Shown here: one piece after another, positions 23,168 to 34,824 of the stretch
Position numbering within the stretch: the stretch's first letter is position 1
Layout: each line of letters opens with the position of its first letter
Assembly (NCBI GenBank): GCA_030704615.1
Contig: CM060731.1
Location: 684,001-748,000, forward strand
Reading direction: 5' to 3'
DNA from: Takakia lepidozioides
Lineage: Eukaryota > Streptophyta > Takakiopsida > Takakiales > Takakiaceae
Length of the DNA stretch: 64,000 nucleotides
The notes under the pieces: generated by a model
What the model saw: only the letters and a program-made list of their open reading frames with translations
Told to the model about the DNA's origin: nothing
The model's database searches: none
Made by a program: the position numbers and the translations under genes

Positions 23168-26100
23168 TCACCAGTACTCCCCACAAGAACAAAACCCATC
23201 TTTGAACACTTGAAAGCGGTTGGCATCCCGTACAACAATTGCTCGCCCAACAATTTTGGAGATGAACTTGATGGCCGTGTGGCAGTCACCACACACCCGA
23301 AGGTTCTTTAAGACACGGAGAGGTGTCCCAGGGGCCGAAGGCAACAGCCAGCTTCTTGCTGTGGTGGCAATGAGAAAATTCCTTGTGCTCCTCCTCCACA
23401 TTATGCAATACAAAGCATGAGTCAGGTATGTACCCTGCCTCCTTCATCTGTCCAGACAATCTTCTCAGCTCATCATAGATTTGCTCAATTTGTGGATGCA
23501 TTTTGTCATCTGCAACGAAGGTGTGCAACCCATTGCCCACCTCAATGCAGCAGCGACCTGGTTCCTAACTGATACCTCTAGCCTTCATCATTTTTCTCAA
23601 TTTTGCAGTATCATCCCACCTGCCAGCTGCAGCATAGATATTTGATAGCAACACATAAGTTCCAGCGTCCTGTGGATCCCACTTGAGAAGAACTTTTGCT
23701 GTACGTTCTGCCATCTCCACATTGCCATGGATTCTGCAGGCACCAAGCAAGGCCTTCCACACCACCGCATCTGGTTCGATTGGCATTTTGTTAATGAAGT
23801 CCTCCGCCTCATCCAATCTTCCTGCACGCCCAAAGAGGTCCACCATGCAGCCAAAGTGCTCCACTGTAGGAGTAAGGGTATGATCTTGGCTCAGGGATTC
23901 AAAGTAATGTTTACCTTCATCCACTAGGCAACCATGGCTACATGCAGAGAGAACACATATAAAGGTGATACTGTCCGGCTTCAAGCCATTGTTCTGCATC
24001 CCTTCAAATAGCTGCAGGGCCTCCTTATAATGACCATGTTGGGCATATCCTGCAATCATTGCACTCCATGACACCACATCTTGTTCGGTCATACTGTCGA
24101 AGACTCCCTTTGCTCCCTCAATGCTCCCACATTTGGCATACATGTTCACAAGGGTATTCTCCAGAATGAGATTGGGTACGATTCCAGCTCTCTTAATGTC
24201 AGCATGAACGTCTTTGCCCTTTCCCAAGGATGCCAAGCTGGCACAAGCATTGCAGACACACACAAACGTGACCTGGTTGGGTTTCACCCCTTTCTGCATC
24301 ATTTGCTCATAACTTTCCAGAGCCTCCATCCCGCAGCCATGCTGGGCATATCCTCCGATCATCGCATTCCATGACACCACATCTCGTCGAGCCATATTAT
24401 CAAACACTCCCTTTGCATCCTCCATGCTCCCGCATTTGGCATACATGTCCACAAGGGTGTTGTCCAGAATGATATTTGGTACAATTCCAGCTTTCGTAAT
24501 GTCAGCATGGATATCTTTGCCCTTCTCCAGAGCTGCCAGGCTGGAGCACACATTGCAAAGGCAGACGAATGTGACCTGGTCAGGGTTCACCCCTTCCTGC
24601 ATCATTTGCGCATAGGTCTCAAAAGCCTCCAGACCAAACCCATGCTGGGCATATCCTGCGATCATTGCATTCCACGAAAGTACATCTCGTACAGGCATGT
24701 TGTTGAATACTTCCTTCGCATCCTTCATGCTCCTGCATTTGGCATACATGCTCACAAGGGTGTTTTCCAAGATGCTATTTGGTAAAATTCCAGCTTTCAC
24801 AATGTCAACATGGACCTGTTTGCCCTTTTCCAAGGCTGCCAGGCTGGAACATGCATTGCAAACGGATACAAACGTCACCTCGTTGGGCTTAACCCCTTCC
24901 TGCATCATTTGCTCGTAAGTCTCCAAAGCCTCTATCCCACACCCATGCTGGACATATCCTGCGATCATTGCACTCCATGACACCACATCTCGTTCAGACA
25001 TATCATTGAACACTCCCTTTGCATCCTCCATGTTCCCGCATTTGGCATACATGTCCACAAGGGTATTGTACAGAACGACATCTGGTACAATCCTAGCTTT
25101 CATGATGTCATCATGGACCAGTTTGCCCTTTTCTGGAGCTGCCAGGCTCGCACACGCATTGCAGACGCAAACGAACGTCACCTGATCTGGCTTCACTCCT
25201 TCCCACACCATTTGCTCATAGGTCTCCAAAGCCTCCATCTCCCTTCCATGCTGGACATATCCTGCAATTATTGAAGTCCATGAGACAACATCTCGTTCTG
25301 CCATATTGTCAAACACTCCCTTTGCATCCTCCATGCTGCCACATTTGGCATACATGTCCACAAGGGTATTGTCCAGCATGACATCTGGTACAATTCCAGC
25401 TCTCATGATGTCAGCATGGACCTGTTTGCCTTTTTCCAGGGCTGCCAGGCTCGCACACACATTGCAAACACAAAGGAATGTGACCCGGTTCGGCTTCACC
25501 CCTTCCCACTTCATCTGCTCATAAGTCTCCAAAGCCTCCACCCCCCTTCCCTGCTGGTTATATCCTGAGATCATTGAAGTCCATGAGACCACATTTCGTT
25601 CAGCCATATTGTCAAACACATCCTTTGCATCCTCAATGCTCCTGCATTTGGCATACATGTCCACAAGGGTAGTGTTCAGAATCAAATTTGGTACAAATCC
25701 AGCTTTCATAATGTCAGCATGGACCTGTTTGCCCTTTCCTAAGTCTGCCAAGCTCGCACATGCCTTGAGAACGCAAACAAATGTGACCTGGTCAGGCTTC
25801 ACCCCTTCCTGTATCATTTGCTCATAGGTCTCCAGGGCTTTTTTACCATACCCATACTTAGTATAACCCGCCACCATTATAGTCCATGAAAACTTACTTC
25901 GTTCAGCCATTTTGTCAAACACACTGTATGCATCCTCTATACTCCCGCACTTGACATACATGTTCAAAAGTGTGTTGTGCAGAAACACATCTGGCTTGAA
26001 TTCACTTCTGATCATGTGAGCATGCACCTGCTTTCCCACTGCCAGGTGTTTCATCTTGATGCACTTATGCAAGAGACAGACATACATATCGGAGTCTGCC

Positions 26101-26429
26101 GAAATGCCTCCGAGGTTCAAGATGGCGAGAGCCTCTTTCAGTTTTCCTGCCTCACATAGTGACCTCACATGCCCACACGTGCCAGAAAAGATCCTATGGA
26201 CTCCCTCTCTTGGTCCTCTTCTGGAAGCAGTGGTCATGGAGGATGCACCTGGTTCTACCAACTGTGCTGCTGCACTATCCTGTTGACCAACTACCCATGC
26301 AGGTTTCTTGTAGTTTTCAATCGAGAGTGGCTCATTAGTACTCTTGTGCTTGAAATCTGGCTCTCTTGGACAGATCTGGACCCACACTGTATCCTTCTCT
26401 CCTTCAGATACCCTCTGCCTCGACAGCAT
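23168..26429 (-). pseudogene. PLS-class PPR protein with DYW-type C-terminus, near-intact
   Basis: PPR-DYW proteins bind organellar RNA and edit C to U in mitochondria or plastids. The main frame (23,565-26,429, 954 codons) has a Ser-rich leader, then seven PLS triplets marked by MYAKCxSxEDAxxVF, a P2-L2-S2 set (CMVDLFGRAGRLDEAEDF) and an E domain (VLLSNIYAAAGRWDD). At 23,565-23,567 a TAG follows ARGIS. The frame then continues at once into EPGRCCIEVGNGLHTF. Near 23,350 a one-base shift splits the DYW deaminase domain. The zinc and catalytic HxE motif reads HSKK rather than HSEK, C-G-D-C is present, and the protein ends GEYW. Internal triplets repeat every 303 bp and are very alike. Stop, shift and lost glutamate suggest a recently dead editing factor. 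Confidence 0.85.
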
Positions 26430-27992
26430 AGATCCTTCCCCATTGCTGCCAATGACTACCTAGAAATATATCTAGCAAACACCACAACCGTACTTACCAT
26501 ACACTGGGTTGTATGCTGAATTGCTGACAAGACTTTACAAATGAATTGGGTGGAGAGGGACGATGACTCTTTGCAAGAAAGTTTTTGAATGCATCTTGCT
26601 GTCTGCTTTTGCTTCTGCTGCAACATAAGAGGTATTCACCTTTATGCACTGATTGTTCCACCCTTGCATGGGTTCTGAGAAATATCCCTTCCAAAGCATC
26701 TCCTCCTTCGGAATGTCCATTTTCTGACATTTTCCTGCAACCCCCTTGGCAAGAAGTTGTCAAATACACTAGTAACTGTCATAGATCCTTTCGATGAGCT
26801 AACTTGAAAAACCCATGATAAAAAATATCTCATAAGAGGACAAAACAAGTCTAAACGTGTTGAAGAAGAAGGTGCCCTCACCACATTGTGCATGAGCTTG
26901 TGTCATGAAAGCAGCTGGCTTTTCTTTCACCCTAGGAGGATTCAACCAACCCTCAATCCAAAGGACCTCTTGTGTGTGCTGCATATGCCTGTAGTCGTCC
27001 GAAGAGCCTGAATTGGTCTGTGAAAGCCACCAGGGTGCAGCTGAACAGCCACAGTTTAACCACAGCTTCGTAAGACCAAGCCATTAACACCAACCCTCCC
27101 AAGTACTTTGCCAACTACAGGGGAAAAAACCTTGAATTTCCTACTTTCATGCCCTGTTGAGGAAGAGCAACCTAAGCTACTGACAGTAAGAGCCTCTTTC
27201 CAGAAAAAAACGGGATTCTTACTTCATTCAATAACTAGGGGTAAAATCTTTCACCACAACAGTCAGTAAAAATCCTTCCTGACAGACTCCTTCGTATTCC
27301 ACATAAAGTACCTTGCCAAAGCTGTAGCACCATTGTGAAGGATCTTTACAGAACTCCTGCCAGCGCTGTTCCATGCTCCAGCGCTGACCTACATGCCAGA
27401 TATTCACAAGGGCAAGTCTTCCCCCTGTAAGTGTACTTGTTCGACCAGATTAGATTTCTACGTTCTAGTTAAGCCAAAGTACAATTCCAAGCCAGGAGCC
27501 TAAGTGCATAAAATACAGCCGACCCCACATAAAGAAACCGCGACGTGTTTCCTGTTATGACCTAATCCAGTTGGCATTCCTGAAGGGTGGGGAGGCGCCA
27601 TATCCACCACTTGCAAGGGATTCCGTGATTGGGGCCTTGACAAGGAGGATCCCGCTTTCTGCTCCACAGCCCAGCTTCTTAATCTGCTGCATCATGTGGC
27701 ATCACCGAAAGCAGAAGACAGTGCCTATCTGCCATGCAAATCATCTTCTTCCAATATCACATTATCAGGCAATCTGCCCAAATTGTCAAGAACAATTACT
27801 TGACGCAAGAACGCACCTGAGGTAAGTTTCTTTTCCTTGTTCTAATTTGATTATCCTTTCTTTTGAAAAAACAAAGATAAAATTAATTTAATTACAGTTT
27901 CTCAATTTTTCTGTTTTCGGTCCATTTCACTTTTCATATGGTGGGCTAGTATTCAAATACATCCACTTTGCCTATACGGTAAAGCTCGGATA
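26430..27992. other. Upstream flank of the PPR gene; one possible exon
   Basis: Most of this stretch has no recognised gene. The frame 27,571-27,825 (plus) ends just before CTGAGGTAAGTTT, a good splice donor at about 27,820. It encodes a C-x-x-C pair (CPNC) and a Pro-rich start, so it could be a real first exon whose partner was displaced by the Copia insertion at 27,993. This is weak evidence. Confidence 0.25.
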
Positions 27993-28356
27993 TGCTGGAA
28001 TTCGACAGAGAATAGAGATAAAAGATGAACTGATTATTGAGAACTCTCCACCCAACCATAGGACCACAACAAGCCGTATTCACTCTCCGAACTCTCCCTA
28101 TTTATACTCAAAGTCTAATCCAGAAATAGCTTAGATAACTATAGCATAACTCCATGCTTTTAATCTCCACCTGCTATTTTGGTACAATGACTTGAGTCAC
28201 TAATAACTGAAGCTAACTGTAGCTATCTTTTAGCTAACTGAGGCTTATCTCTATTGTTAACTGTGACTTGTCAGCACTACAGTGCTACTATGGAACCCTG
28301 ACTTGTCATCACAGTAATTCTAGGTAGTAGTAACTTGGTCAGGAGTTGATTTCTAA
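27993..28356 (-). repeat. Copia 3' LTR
   Basis: On the plus strand it runs from TGCTGGAATTCGAC to TTGATTTCTAACA, so on the minus strand it starts TGTTAGAAATC. It differs from the other LTR by a small number of substitutions and an extra segment near 28,280-28,310 (CACTACAGTGCTAC region), which suggests a moderately old insertion. Confidence 0.9.
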
Positions 28357-28523
28357 CACCCCCAGTTACCAAGTTAAGCACTTAACTACTCCCATCAAGC
28401 CTCGAAAACGTTCAAGCTTTTCAGCACCAAGCCCTTTTGTCAGTAACCATGTTATTGGTGTTGCAATATACAAGCTTGACAACTCCAGCTTCAGTCTTCT
28501 CTCGTACCAAATGATGATGAATC

Positions 28524-29336
28524 TCAATTGTAGATAACAATTGTAGATTGTTTCTTGCTGCTCCAGCTTACAGCTCCATTTGCTAGCATAAAAACATAGC
28601 TAGATGTAGAGTGGCGGTCATCAACATTACCAGCCCAATCTGCATCACAATAGTTGTATAGCTCTGTGCTTTTGCAAGCACTATCTGAGATACCATATGA
28701 ACCCACTCGATCCAATTGAACATTATCATTATTCTTTCTCAAGCACAAACCATAGTCCAGTGTGCCCCTTAGATAACGGAAAATCCGTTTTACTGCAACC
28801 CAATGGAGTTGCCCAGGGTTAGTCACAAATTGGCTTACAACCCCCACTGCTTGTGCAATATTTGGCCTAGTACATACCAGTGCATACATGAGACTTCCCA
28901 CAACACTCTGATAGGGAACATCTCTCATTGTCTCCAAGTCTGCTGCACTCTTAGGACTCATCTCCTTTGAGAGTTTGCAATTTGGGACAAACAGGGTATT
29001 TACCGGCATACTTTCAGCCATATCAAAGCGCCTTAAGAGATCTTCAAGATACTTACGCTGATTTAGGTAAATCGTTCGGTCTTGTCGAACACGAGTTACC
29101 GATACCCCCAAGCAGTATTGGATCTCTTTCAGATCCACCATCTCAAACTTCATTGAGATATCGCTCTTTGTCTTTTTCAACAGAGCCAAGTCATTAGAGA
29201 CTAAAATCAGATCATCAACATACAGTGTTATGATCACAAAAGAGTTTCCATGAGCCCTCTTATAGTAAACACTATAATCAGCAGAGCTCCTCTCAAACTC
29301 TTCAGCCATGAAATACGCATTAATCTTACATTTCAT
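28524..29336 (-). pseudogene. Copia reverse transcriptase and RNase H, C-terminal part
   Basis: The frame shows the LYVDDLILVSND catalytic box of Copia reverse transcriptases, then the connection (YQSVVGSLMYALVCTRPNIA) and the RNase H start (CDADWAGNVDDRHSTSSYVF). It ends early at KKQSTIVIYN, before the usual C-terminal RNase H residues, so the 3' part is lost or shifted. Upstream the frame continues to about 29,473, where the solo LTR enters between codons for the conserved HQMDV and AFLNGDL segments. Confidence 0.88.
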
Positions 29337-29473
29337 GCCCTAGGGGATTGCTTCAAACCATATAAGGACTTGAGGAACTTATACACCATCTTCTCCTTCC
29401 CTTTCACAGCAAATCCCTCCAGCTGGTCCATGTATATTTCTTCCATAAGATCTCCATTGAGAAAGGCTGTACA

Positions 29474-30062
29474 TGTCAAGGACGAGAACATGACTGAACT
29501 CAAACAAGAGATCAGACTAGAGGTATAAAACTAGACAAGAAGTCAAGGTCGGCGTGGCCGAATGCATGGTGGGTAAACATGAATCAAGATGATCTTTATA
29601 ACAATGGACAAGAGTACAAGATACTGAGACTCGACTCGAATACTGGAATGCTGGAAACTGGACTGGGGTACCAGATACTGGAAACTGGACTAGAGTACTA
29701 GAAATTGGACTAGAGGGACTAGGAACAAGAGTAGCTAGAACTTGTGTTGGCGAGACTGAAGAGTGTCCAGTCTCGCCTCCTATATATACTAGCTACTAGG
29801 AAGTTTCCTAAGAAACTTCCCCAATAGAGGTTTATTGATGGAAAAGTTTCCTTAAACAAAGGAGGTATCTTGATGGAGAAGTTTTTTCCAAAGGAAACTT
29901 CCTGAGCAGTTTTCCAAGTTACTCTCGGTAATTTAATAAATTCTCGGTAACTTGATAACTCATGGTAACTCATGGTAAATCACGGCAACTTCCAGTAACA
30001 TGGTAACTTGGTAATTTCTAGTATTTACTCCTGGTTAGTTCATTTGGGCTAGGTCGGTGACA
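29474..30062. mobile_element. Solo LTR nested in the Copia reverse transcriptase
   Basis: The 589-bp segment begins TGTCAAGGAC, ends GTCGGTGACA, and is flanked on both sides by GTACA (29,469-29,473 and 30,063-30,067), a perfect 5-bp duplication. TG...CA ends plus a 5-bp duplication and no internal coding region define a solo LTR, probably left by recombination between the two LTRs of a full element. Internal ACTAGA/ACTGGA-rich short repeats are visible. The Copia coding sequence resumes on either side. Confidence 0.85.
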
Positions 30063-30274
30063 GTACATACATCCATCTGATGTACCTCAAGATTTTCAAC
30101 AGCGGTAAACGCTAGAATCACTCGAATCGACTCCATCCGTGCAACAGGGGAGAAGGTTTCATTGTAATCAATACCTTCAATTTGCCAGTAATGGCGATCG
30201 CTTCATTTTCAAAACAATTCCCCTTTGCAACCAAGCGCGCTTTGTACCTTGCTACAGAACCATTTGCATTGTAC

Positions 30275-31604
30275 TTAACCTTGAAAATCCATTTGCAGCC
30301 AACAGACTGTCGTCCAGATTGCAGTCTTATTATCCTGAAGAGACTTAAACTCAGATGTCATAGCTTCCTTCCAGTGTGAAGAGTTCCCACTCCTCATTGC
30401 ATCTGACACACTTTGAAGTTCATCACTGTCAATGAAATAGACAAAAGATACCTTTTGAGGTTTTTCAATCATAGTAGATTGTATCTCCTCCATTTGAACC
30501 TCAACAATCTCTTCAACAATCTTCTGTTTCATTTTATCTTCATGAGTCAGAGCCAAGTTCTTATTTTCATGGTCCAAACTTGGAACTACTGTTTCCTGAT
30601 AAAAGTTCCTGGACTCATTGAATATGACATCACGATTGATGATCACATACTTGCTCTTGAAAGATTATACAACTTATACCATTTGGTTTCTTCACAATAA
30701 CCAATGAAGATACACTTGATTGCTTTTGCATCCAATTACTTCTTTACTTCTTTTGGAACATGGGCAAGTGCAACACACCCAAAGACGCGCAAATGATCAA
30801 CTGAAGGTTTATCACCCTTCCAAACCTCTTCAGGTGTCTTTGTAGAGATTGCCTTAGTAAGAAGTCGATTCTAGAGGTATGTTGCAGTCGCCACTGTTTC
30901 TGCCCAGAAACGGTGGTCCAACCTCATGTGTTGCAACATGTATACACCTCACACTCTCAACAAGTGTTCGATTCTTCCTCTCTGCAACTCCATTCTGTTC
31001 TGGCATATATGGTGTGGTTGATTGTTTCACAATACCATTCTCCCTACAGAACTACTTAAAGTTCTTTGAGATGTACTCACCCCGCCATCACACCGAAGAG
31101 CTTTGATCTTTTCTCCAGTTTGATACTCCACCAAAGCTTTGAATGCCTTGAACCTATCAAGAACTCCAAACTTGTTTTGCATCGTGTAGATAAATGTTTT
31201 CCTGGAAAAATCATTAATGAAGGTCAAGAAATACTTTGCACCTCCATGAGATTCAATTGACATATGACCGCATAGATCTGTATGCACCAGCTCAAGAACC
31301 TTATTTGTTCGAGAACCTCCATCATTTGGAAATGAGTTGCGATGGTGTTTACCGTACACATATCCGTCACAAAAAACTCAAGATCCGATCTCCTGTAAGA
31401 TGCCCTTAACCAGATTGTTAGCTGACATGCATGCCAAACTTTGCATTGAGACATGTCCAAGTCTCTGATGCCAGAGGTCACTCTACTTGAGAGTAGTAGT
31501 ATACTCCGCATGTAAAGCCTGGACAACCCCAACCAGCTTGTACAATCTTGCATCTTTCACCGCCTAAGCTATCACTTCACTGCCAAACTTCACCTAACAA
31601 TGAT
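30275..31604 (-). pseudogene. Copia integrase region
   Basis: From the right: the gag-pre-integrase zinc motif (LWHQRLGHVSM region, about 31,420-31,500), the integrase core with HTDLCGHM and FINDFSRKTFIY (31,027-31,359), and the integrase C-terminal and linker region (30,275-30,646). Several stops and frame changes separate these pieces. The left junction with the 15.65-kb element is at 31,604/31,605, inside the pre-integrase domain. Confidence 0.85.
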
Positions 31605-31635
31605 AACCCTATTTTAACTAATTCTAGACTTTTGG
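31605..31635. repeat. Left terminal inverted repeat of the 15.65-kb element
   Basis: It matches the reverse complement of 47,226-47,255 at roughly 26 of 30 positions. TGAT precedes it. Confidence 0.8.
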
Positions 31636-31829
31636 CTTCAATCCGGACCAAACTTAATATGTATTTGAATTAAAATTAATTCAAATTTTGTTAATAATAT
31701 CTTGGATAGTAATGTGTGATTGAACTTTGTGAAATTACAAGTGATGTCATACTTGCTTCAAAATGTAACATAAGATGTCTATTTGACATTGAAGTGCTTG
31801 TGAAGTTGCAGTGTAATTCAACATCCATG

Positions 31830-32194
31830 GACATTCGGCATTTGGGTGGATGCGATGGTCGGTGCCGACAATCACTTATGTCGGTGCCGCCGATCATCAC
31901 TTTCCGTTTTTTTTTTTTTTTTTTTTTTTTTTTTGACATTCGGCATTTAGGTGGATGTGATGATCGGTGCCGACCATCACTTCAGTTACCGATCACCACT
32001 ATCCGTGTTTTTTTTTTTTTTGGCTTTTTGGCTTTTGACATTCGGCATTTGGGTGGATATGATGGTCGATGCCGACCATCACTTCTGTCAGTGCCGCCGA
32101 TCTTTGTTTTTGGCTTTTGTCATTCGGCATTAGGGCGGATGCGATGGTCGGTGCCGACCATCACTTCTGTCAATATCGCCGATCATCACTTTAT

Positions 32195-32225
<31 letters not shown>

Positions 32226-32636
32226 CCCTCGGCTTTTGACATTCGGCATTTGGGTGGATGTGATGGTCGGTGCCGACCATCACTTCTGTCAGTGCCGCCG
32301 ATCTTTTTTTTTGGCTTTTGACATTCGGCATTAGGGCGGATGCGATGGTCGGTGCTGACCATCACTTCTATCAATATCGCCGATCATCACTTTCTGTTTT
32401 TTTTTTTTTTTTGGCTTTTGGCTTTTGACATTCGACATTTGGGTGGATGTGATGGTCGGTGCCGACCATCACTTCTGTCGGTGCCACCGATCATCACTTT
32501 CCGATTTTATTTATTTATTTTTAAATAAATTTAAGGTGGTTTTTGACATTTGGCATTGGGGTGGATGCGATGGTCGGTGTCGACCATCATTTCTGTCGGT
32601 GCCGCCGATCATCACTTCTGTTTTTTTTGTTTTCTT
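31830..32636. repeat. Eight-unit tandem array of a palindromic repeat
   Basis: Units begin with GACATTCGGCATT or close variants at 31,830, 31,935, 32,037, 32,119, 32,238, 32,320, 32,427 and 32,545. Each carries GATGGTCGGTGCCGACCATC, a perfect 20-nt palindrome, followed by CACTTCTGTC and a GCCGATC segment that can pair again, then a T run of variable length. Units are 82-118 bp. The longest open frame (31,716-32,321) is only a translation of the repeat. The array lies in the left subterminal region of the 15.65-kb element, where transposase-binding arrays are often found. Confidence 0.85.
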
Positions 32637-32699
32637 TTTGTTCCCCAACTCCCCAACAATGTCAACGTCCACTGGGCAGTGGAGGTTCTACAAAGTGGA

Positions 32700-33459
32700 A
32701 GAACAAGAAATCATGATGGCATCAAAAAGAATAAAATCATCCACAGTATTTTGAAAAACGAAAGCGGACAACGAATAAAAGTCACCTCGTTGGACTCCTC
32801 TCGAATTCTCTTCCAGTTCATTTCGGGTGGCAAAATTCGCAACATGTTTTGTGAGGCATAAGGTCAGTATTGGCATTGATAATGGACATAATGTTCCCCT
32901 CTGCCTGGAGTGTCCCTGGTCGCGGCCGCTTGACGCCACGATTTCCGTGGAAAGATGACAAACAGCCCTCTTTACTGAGCTTTTTGTACGTTGACCTTCC
33001 AATTCCGTGTATTATCTACCATGCTTTCTCACAAACATCAACACCTTCTATCGTAACATACGACATGCGCGATGACCCATCCATAATGTGAAGTCGTTTT
33101 GAAACATTCAATCCAAGTTCTCTCCCCTCATCGAATGACGAACCCCAAAATGCAGTTTGAATTGCCAAGGTTTTTCTCCAATCAAAATACTGGCAGCACT
33201 GAAGCTTGCAGCAAGGTTTGCTGCTCACCGACCTCACTTCATCCAAAGGATGATTTTTCTTGCACTTTTTTTAGTCCTCCATATTGGATGGATTTTTCTT
33301 CCTAGTAAAATGCCTGTATGTTGCTTTCAATACGCCTGTACCATGGTCGTCATTCTCCATGTCACTGCATGATCGTAGGAAATTTTCGAGATCAACGGAG
33401 GGTATCCGGCCATTTTCAAGAAGTCTTGTTTTTGTTAACGGCCATTTCACAATCGACAT
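32700..33459 (-). pseudogene. Transposase-like protein fragment, several stops
   Basis: One minus-strand frame runs from 33,459 to about 32,830 with stops near 33,271 and 33,016 but no shift. It includes a C-C-x-x-x-C-C cluster (KPCCKLQCCQYFDW), a VDVCEKAW segment followed after the stop by IIHGIGRSTYKKLSK, a HGNRGVKRPR segment and MPHKTCCEFC. The order 'VC..aW..ihGi...T...l', then a basic HGN/G stretch, resembles the N-terminal DNA-binding part of some eukaryotic transposases and of unnamed plant repeat proteins. That resemblance is my inference from pattern memory. No DDE core was found. It is the only candidate mobilisation gene in the element. Confidence 0.4.
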
Positions 33460-34440
33460 CAGTGAACCGGACTCTCCAGAGATTGTTCTAGTCGTACTTG
33501 TACGTTAGTAGGACTAGAAGTCTGGCATCATTATCGTGCGGCTCTGACAGCAGACTCTGGAATAAGCGTGAAGGATGTCGATTCTGACAAGTGGCCTGGA
33601 GAAATGAAGTCAAGCGGCTAATCGCCACAACTAATTCGAGACTGCACATTAACAATCGATCATTATAATTAGCTGGGAGGAATCCGAAGGTGAACCATAA
33701 AGCACTTTGAGATTGTTCTGTTTATATTTATCGTGCTGTTATAGTGAATAAAACACTTGGGCAGGGCGGGGCATTACATGCCGACGCATTGCATTGGACA
33801 GAGAGGGCGGTGCATTACAGGTGTGCGGAATGCTCTGTCGTGCCTTGCTTGCTTGCACATGTTTAATGTAGGGATGGACCCCTCGTGTCGGGTATCCCTC
33901 GATAAATGGGCAGTCCCTATGGTGGCTCTGGACCTTAAATCGAGGAATGCCCGACACGAGGGGCCATCTACTATCCTTAAAACCGTATGTTTGTCAGGGA
34001 ATATTGATGCCTAGCGGCTAACAGCCGAAAGTAATTGTGGACGGCTCAATATGAGACAATGATTATATAGTGCGACAAATCCGTAGGTACAGCGTTGTGT
34101 CCTCTGGCAGATTGAGTTCGAAACGACTGCCTAGGCGTGTCACGTGGGTGGTCACATGTGCGTTTGGGGCGTGGGTTAAGGTTTGTTGGCTTCGAATCTA
34201 TTTTAAGATTTTTGTAAGCGTGAGGGTTGTAGAGTCTGACCAATGGCGTCATTACAATCATTTCGTCTTTTTTTCATTCGTCTATCCAGTCGTATGTCCA
34301 AACGTGTGTGCATTCGTGGAACAAAAGTTGAACTAATTTCATCTGTGTGGATGGACAGTATTAATGTTAGTTTGCGTGGATGGGGCAGAACATCCATTTG
34401 GGCCGCGCGACCGTTCGATTTCGGACGGAGGCGATGGTTC
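33460..34440. other. Intergenic stretch with a long stem-loop
   Basis: No gene is recognised between the minus-strand pseudogene and the plus-strand SP-rich gene. Both would be transcribed away from it, so it could be a divergent promoter region. The strongest structure is an inverted repeat with arms 33,879-33,902 and 33,940-33,963 (CCCCTCGTGTCGGG and its partner CCCGACACGAGGGG, with a few mismatches further in) and a 37-nt loop. Confidence 0.5.
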
Positions 34441-34460
34441 AGATCATCCTTGAAGGTCGC

Positions 34461-34468
34461 TTATAAGG
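34461..34468 (+). promoter_or_regulatory. TATA-like box upstream of the SP-rich gene
   Basis: TTATAAGG stands about 360 bp before the proposed ATG. It is followed by a purine-rich GAGAG leader (34,520-34,740) typical of plant 5' UTRs. Position and leader support it, but no start site is known. Confidence 0.35.
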
Positions 34469-34824
34469 GGTGCGCTCTTTGAGCCCGGCCTTTGGGCTTC
34501 CCATTTTCTACGCGTAAGCGCTGCGCGAGTGAGAGCTTAACAGTTGAGAGAGGAGAGCGTGAAAGAGAAGAGTTTTGGAGCTCATTTTGCAGCGACTGGA
34601 CACTGGAGCGTGGAGAGAAAGAACAGACTTGGCCAAGTGCAGAGAGAGGAAAGGGTGAAAGGTGAGAGAGTGAAATAGGCGAAATTTGAAGAGCGGGGAG
34701 GAGAGACCGGACAGTGGCGAGTGGAGATTGACGAGTGTAGAGGCGAGAGCACAGTGCAATTACCGGCAGGCGGATGTGCGGAAGAGAGTATCAAACGAAG
34801 GATTGTGGTTGCAGGGGCACCAAA

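Noticed and set aside
29548-29580. tRNA-like GGCGTGGCCGAATGC string
   Set aside because: It lies in the solo LTR, and no anticodon arm or T arm with GGTTCRA could be found at the correct spacing.
31716-32321. 201-codon plus-strand ORF
   Set aside because: It is the translation of the palindromic tandem array and T runs; the repeated HLGGCDGRCRPS pattern follows the DNA repeat, not a protein family.
31830-32636. CRISPR array
   Set aside because: Repeats are palindromic but the 'spacers' are conserved text and T runs, unit length varies, and the DNA is plant nuclear.
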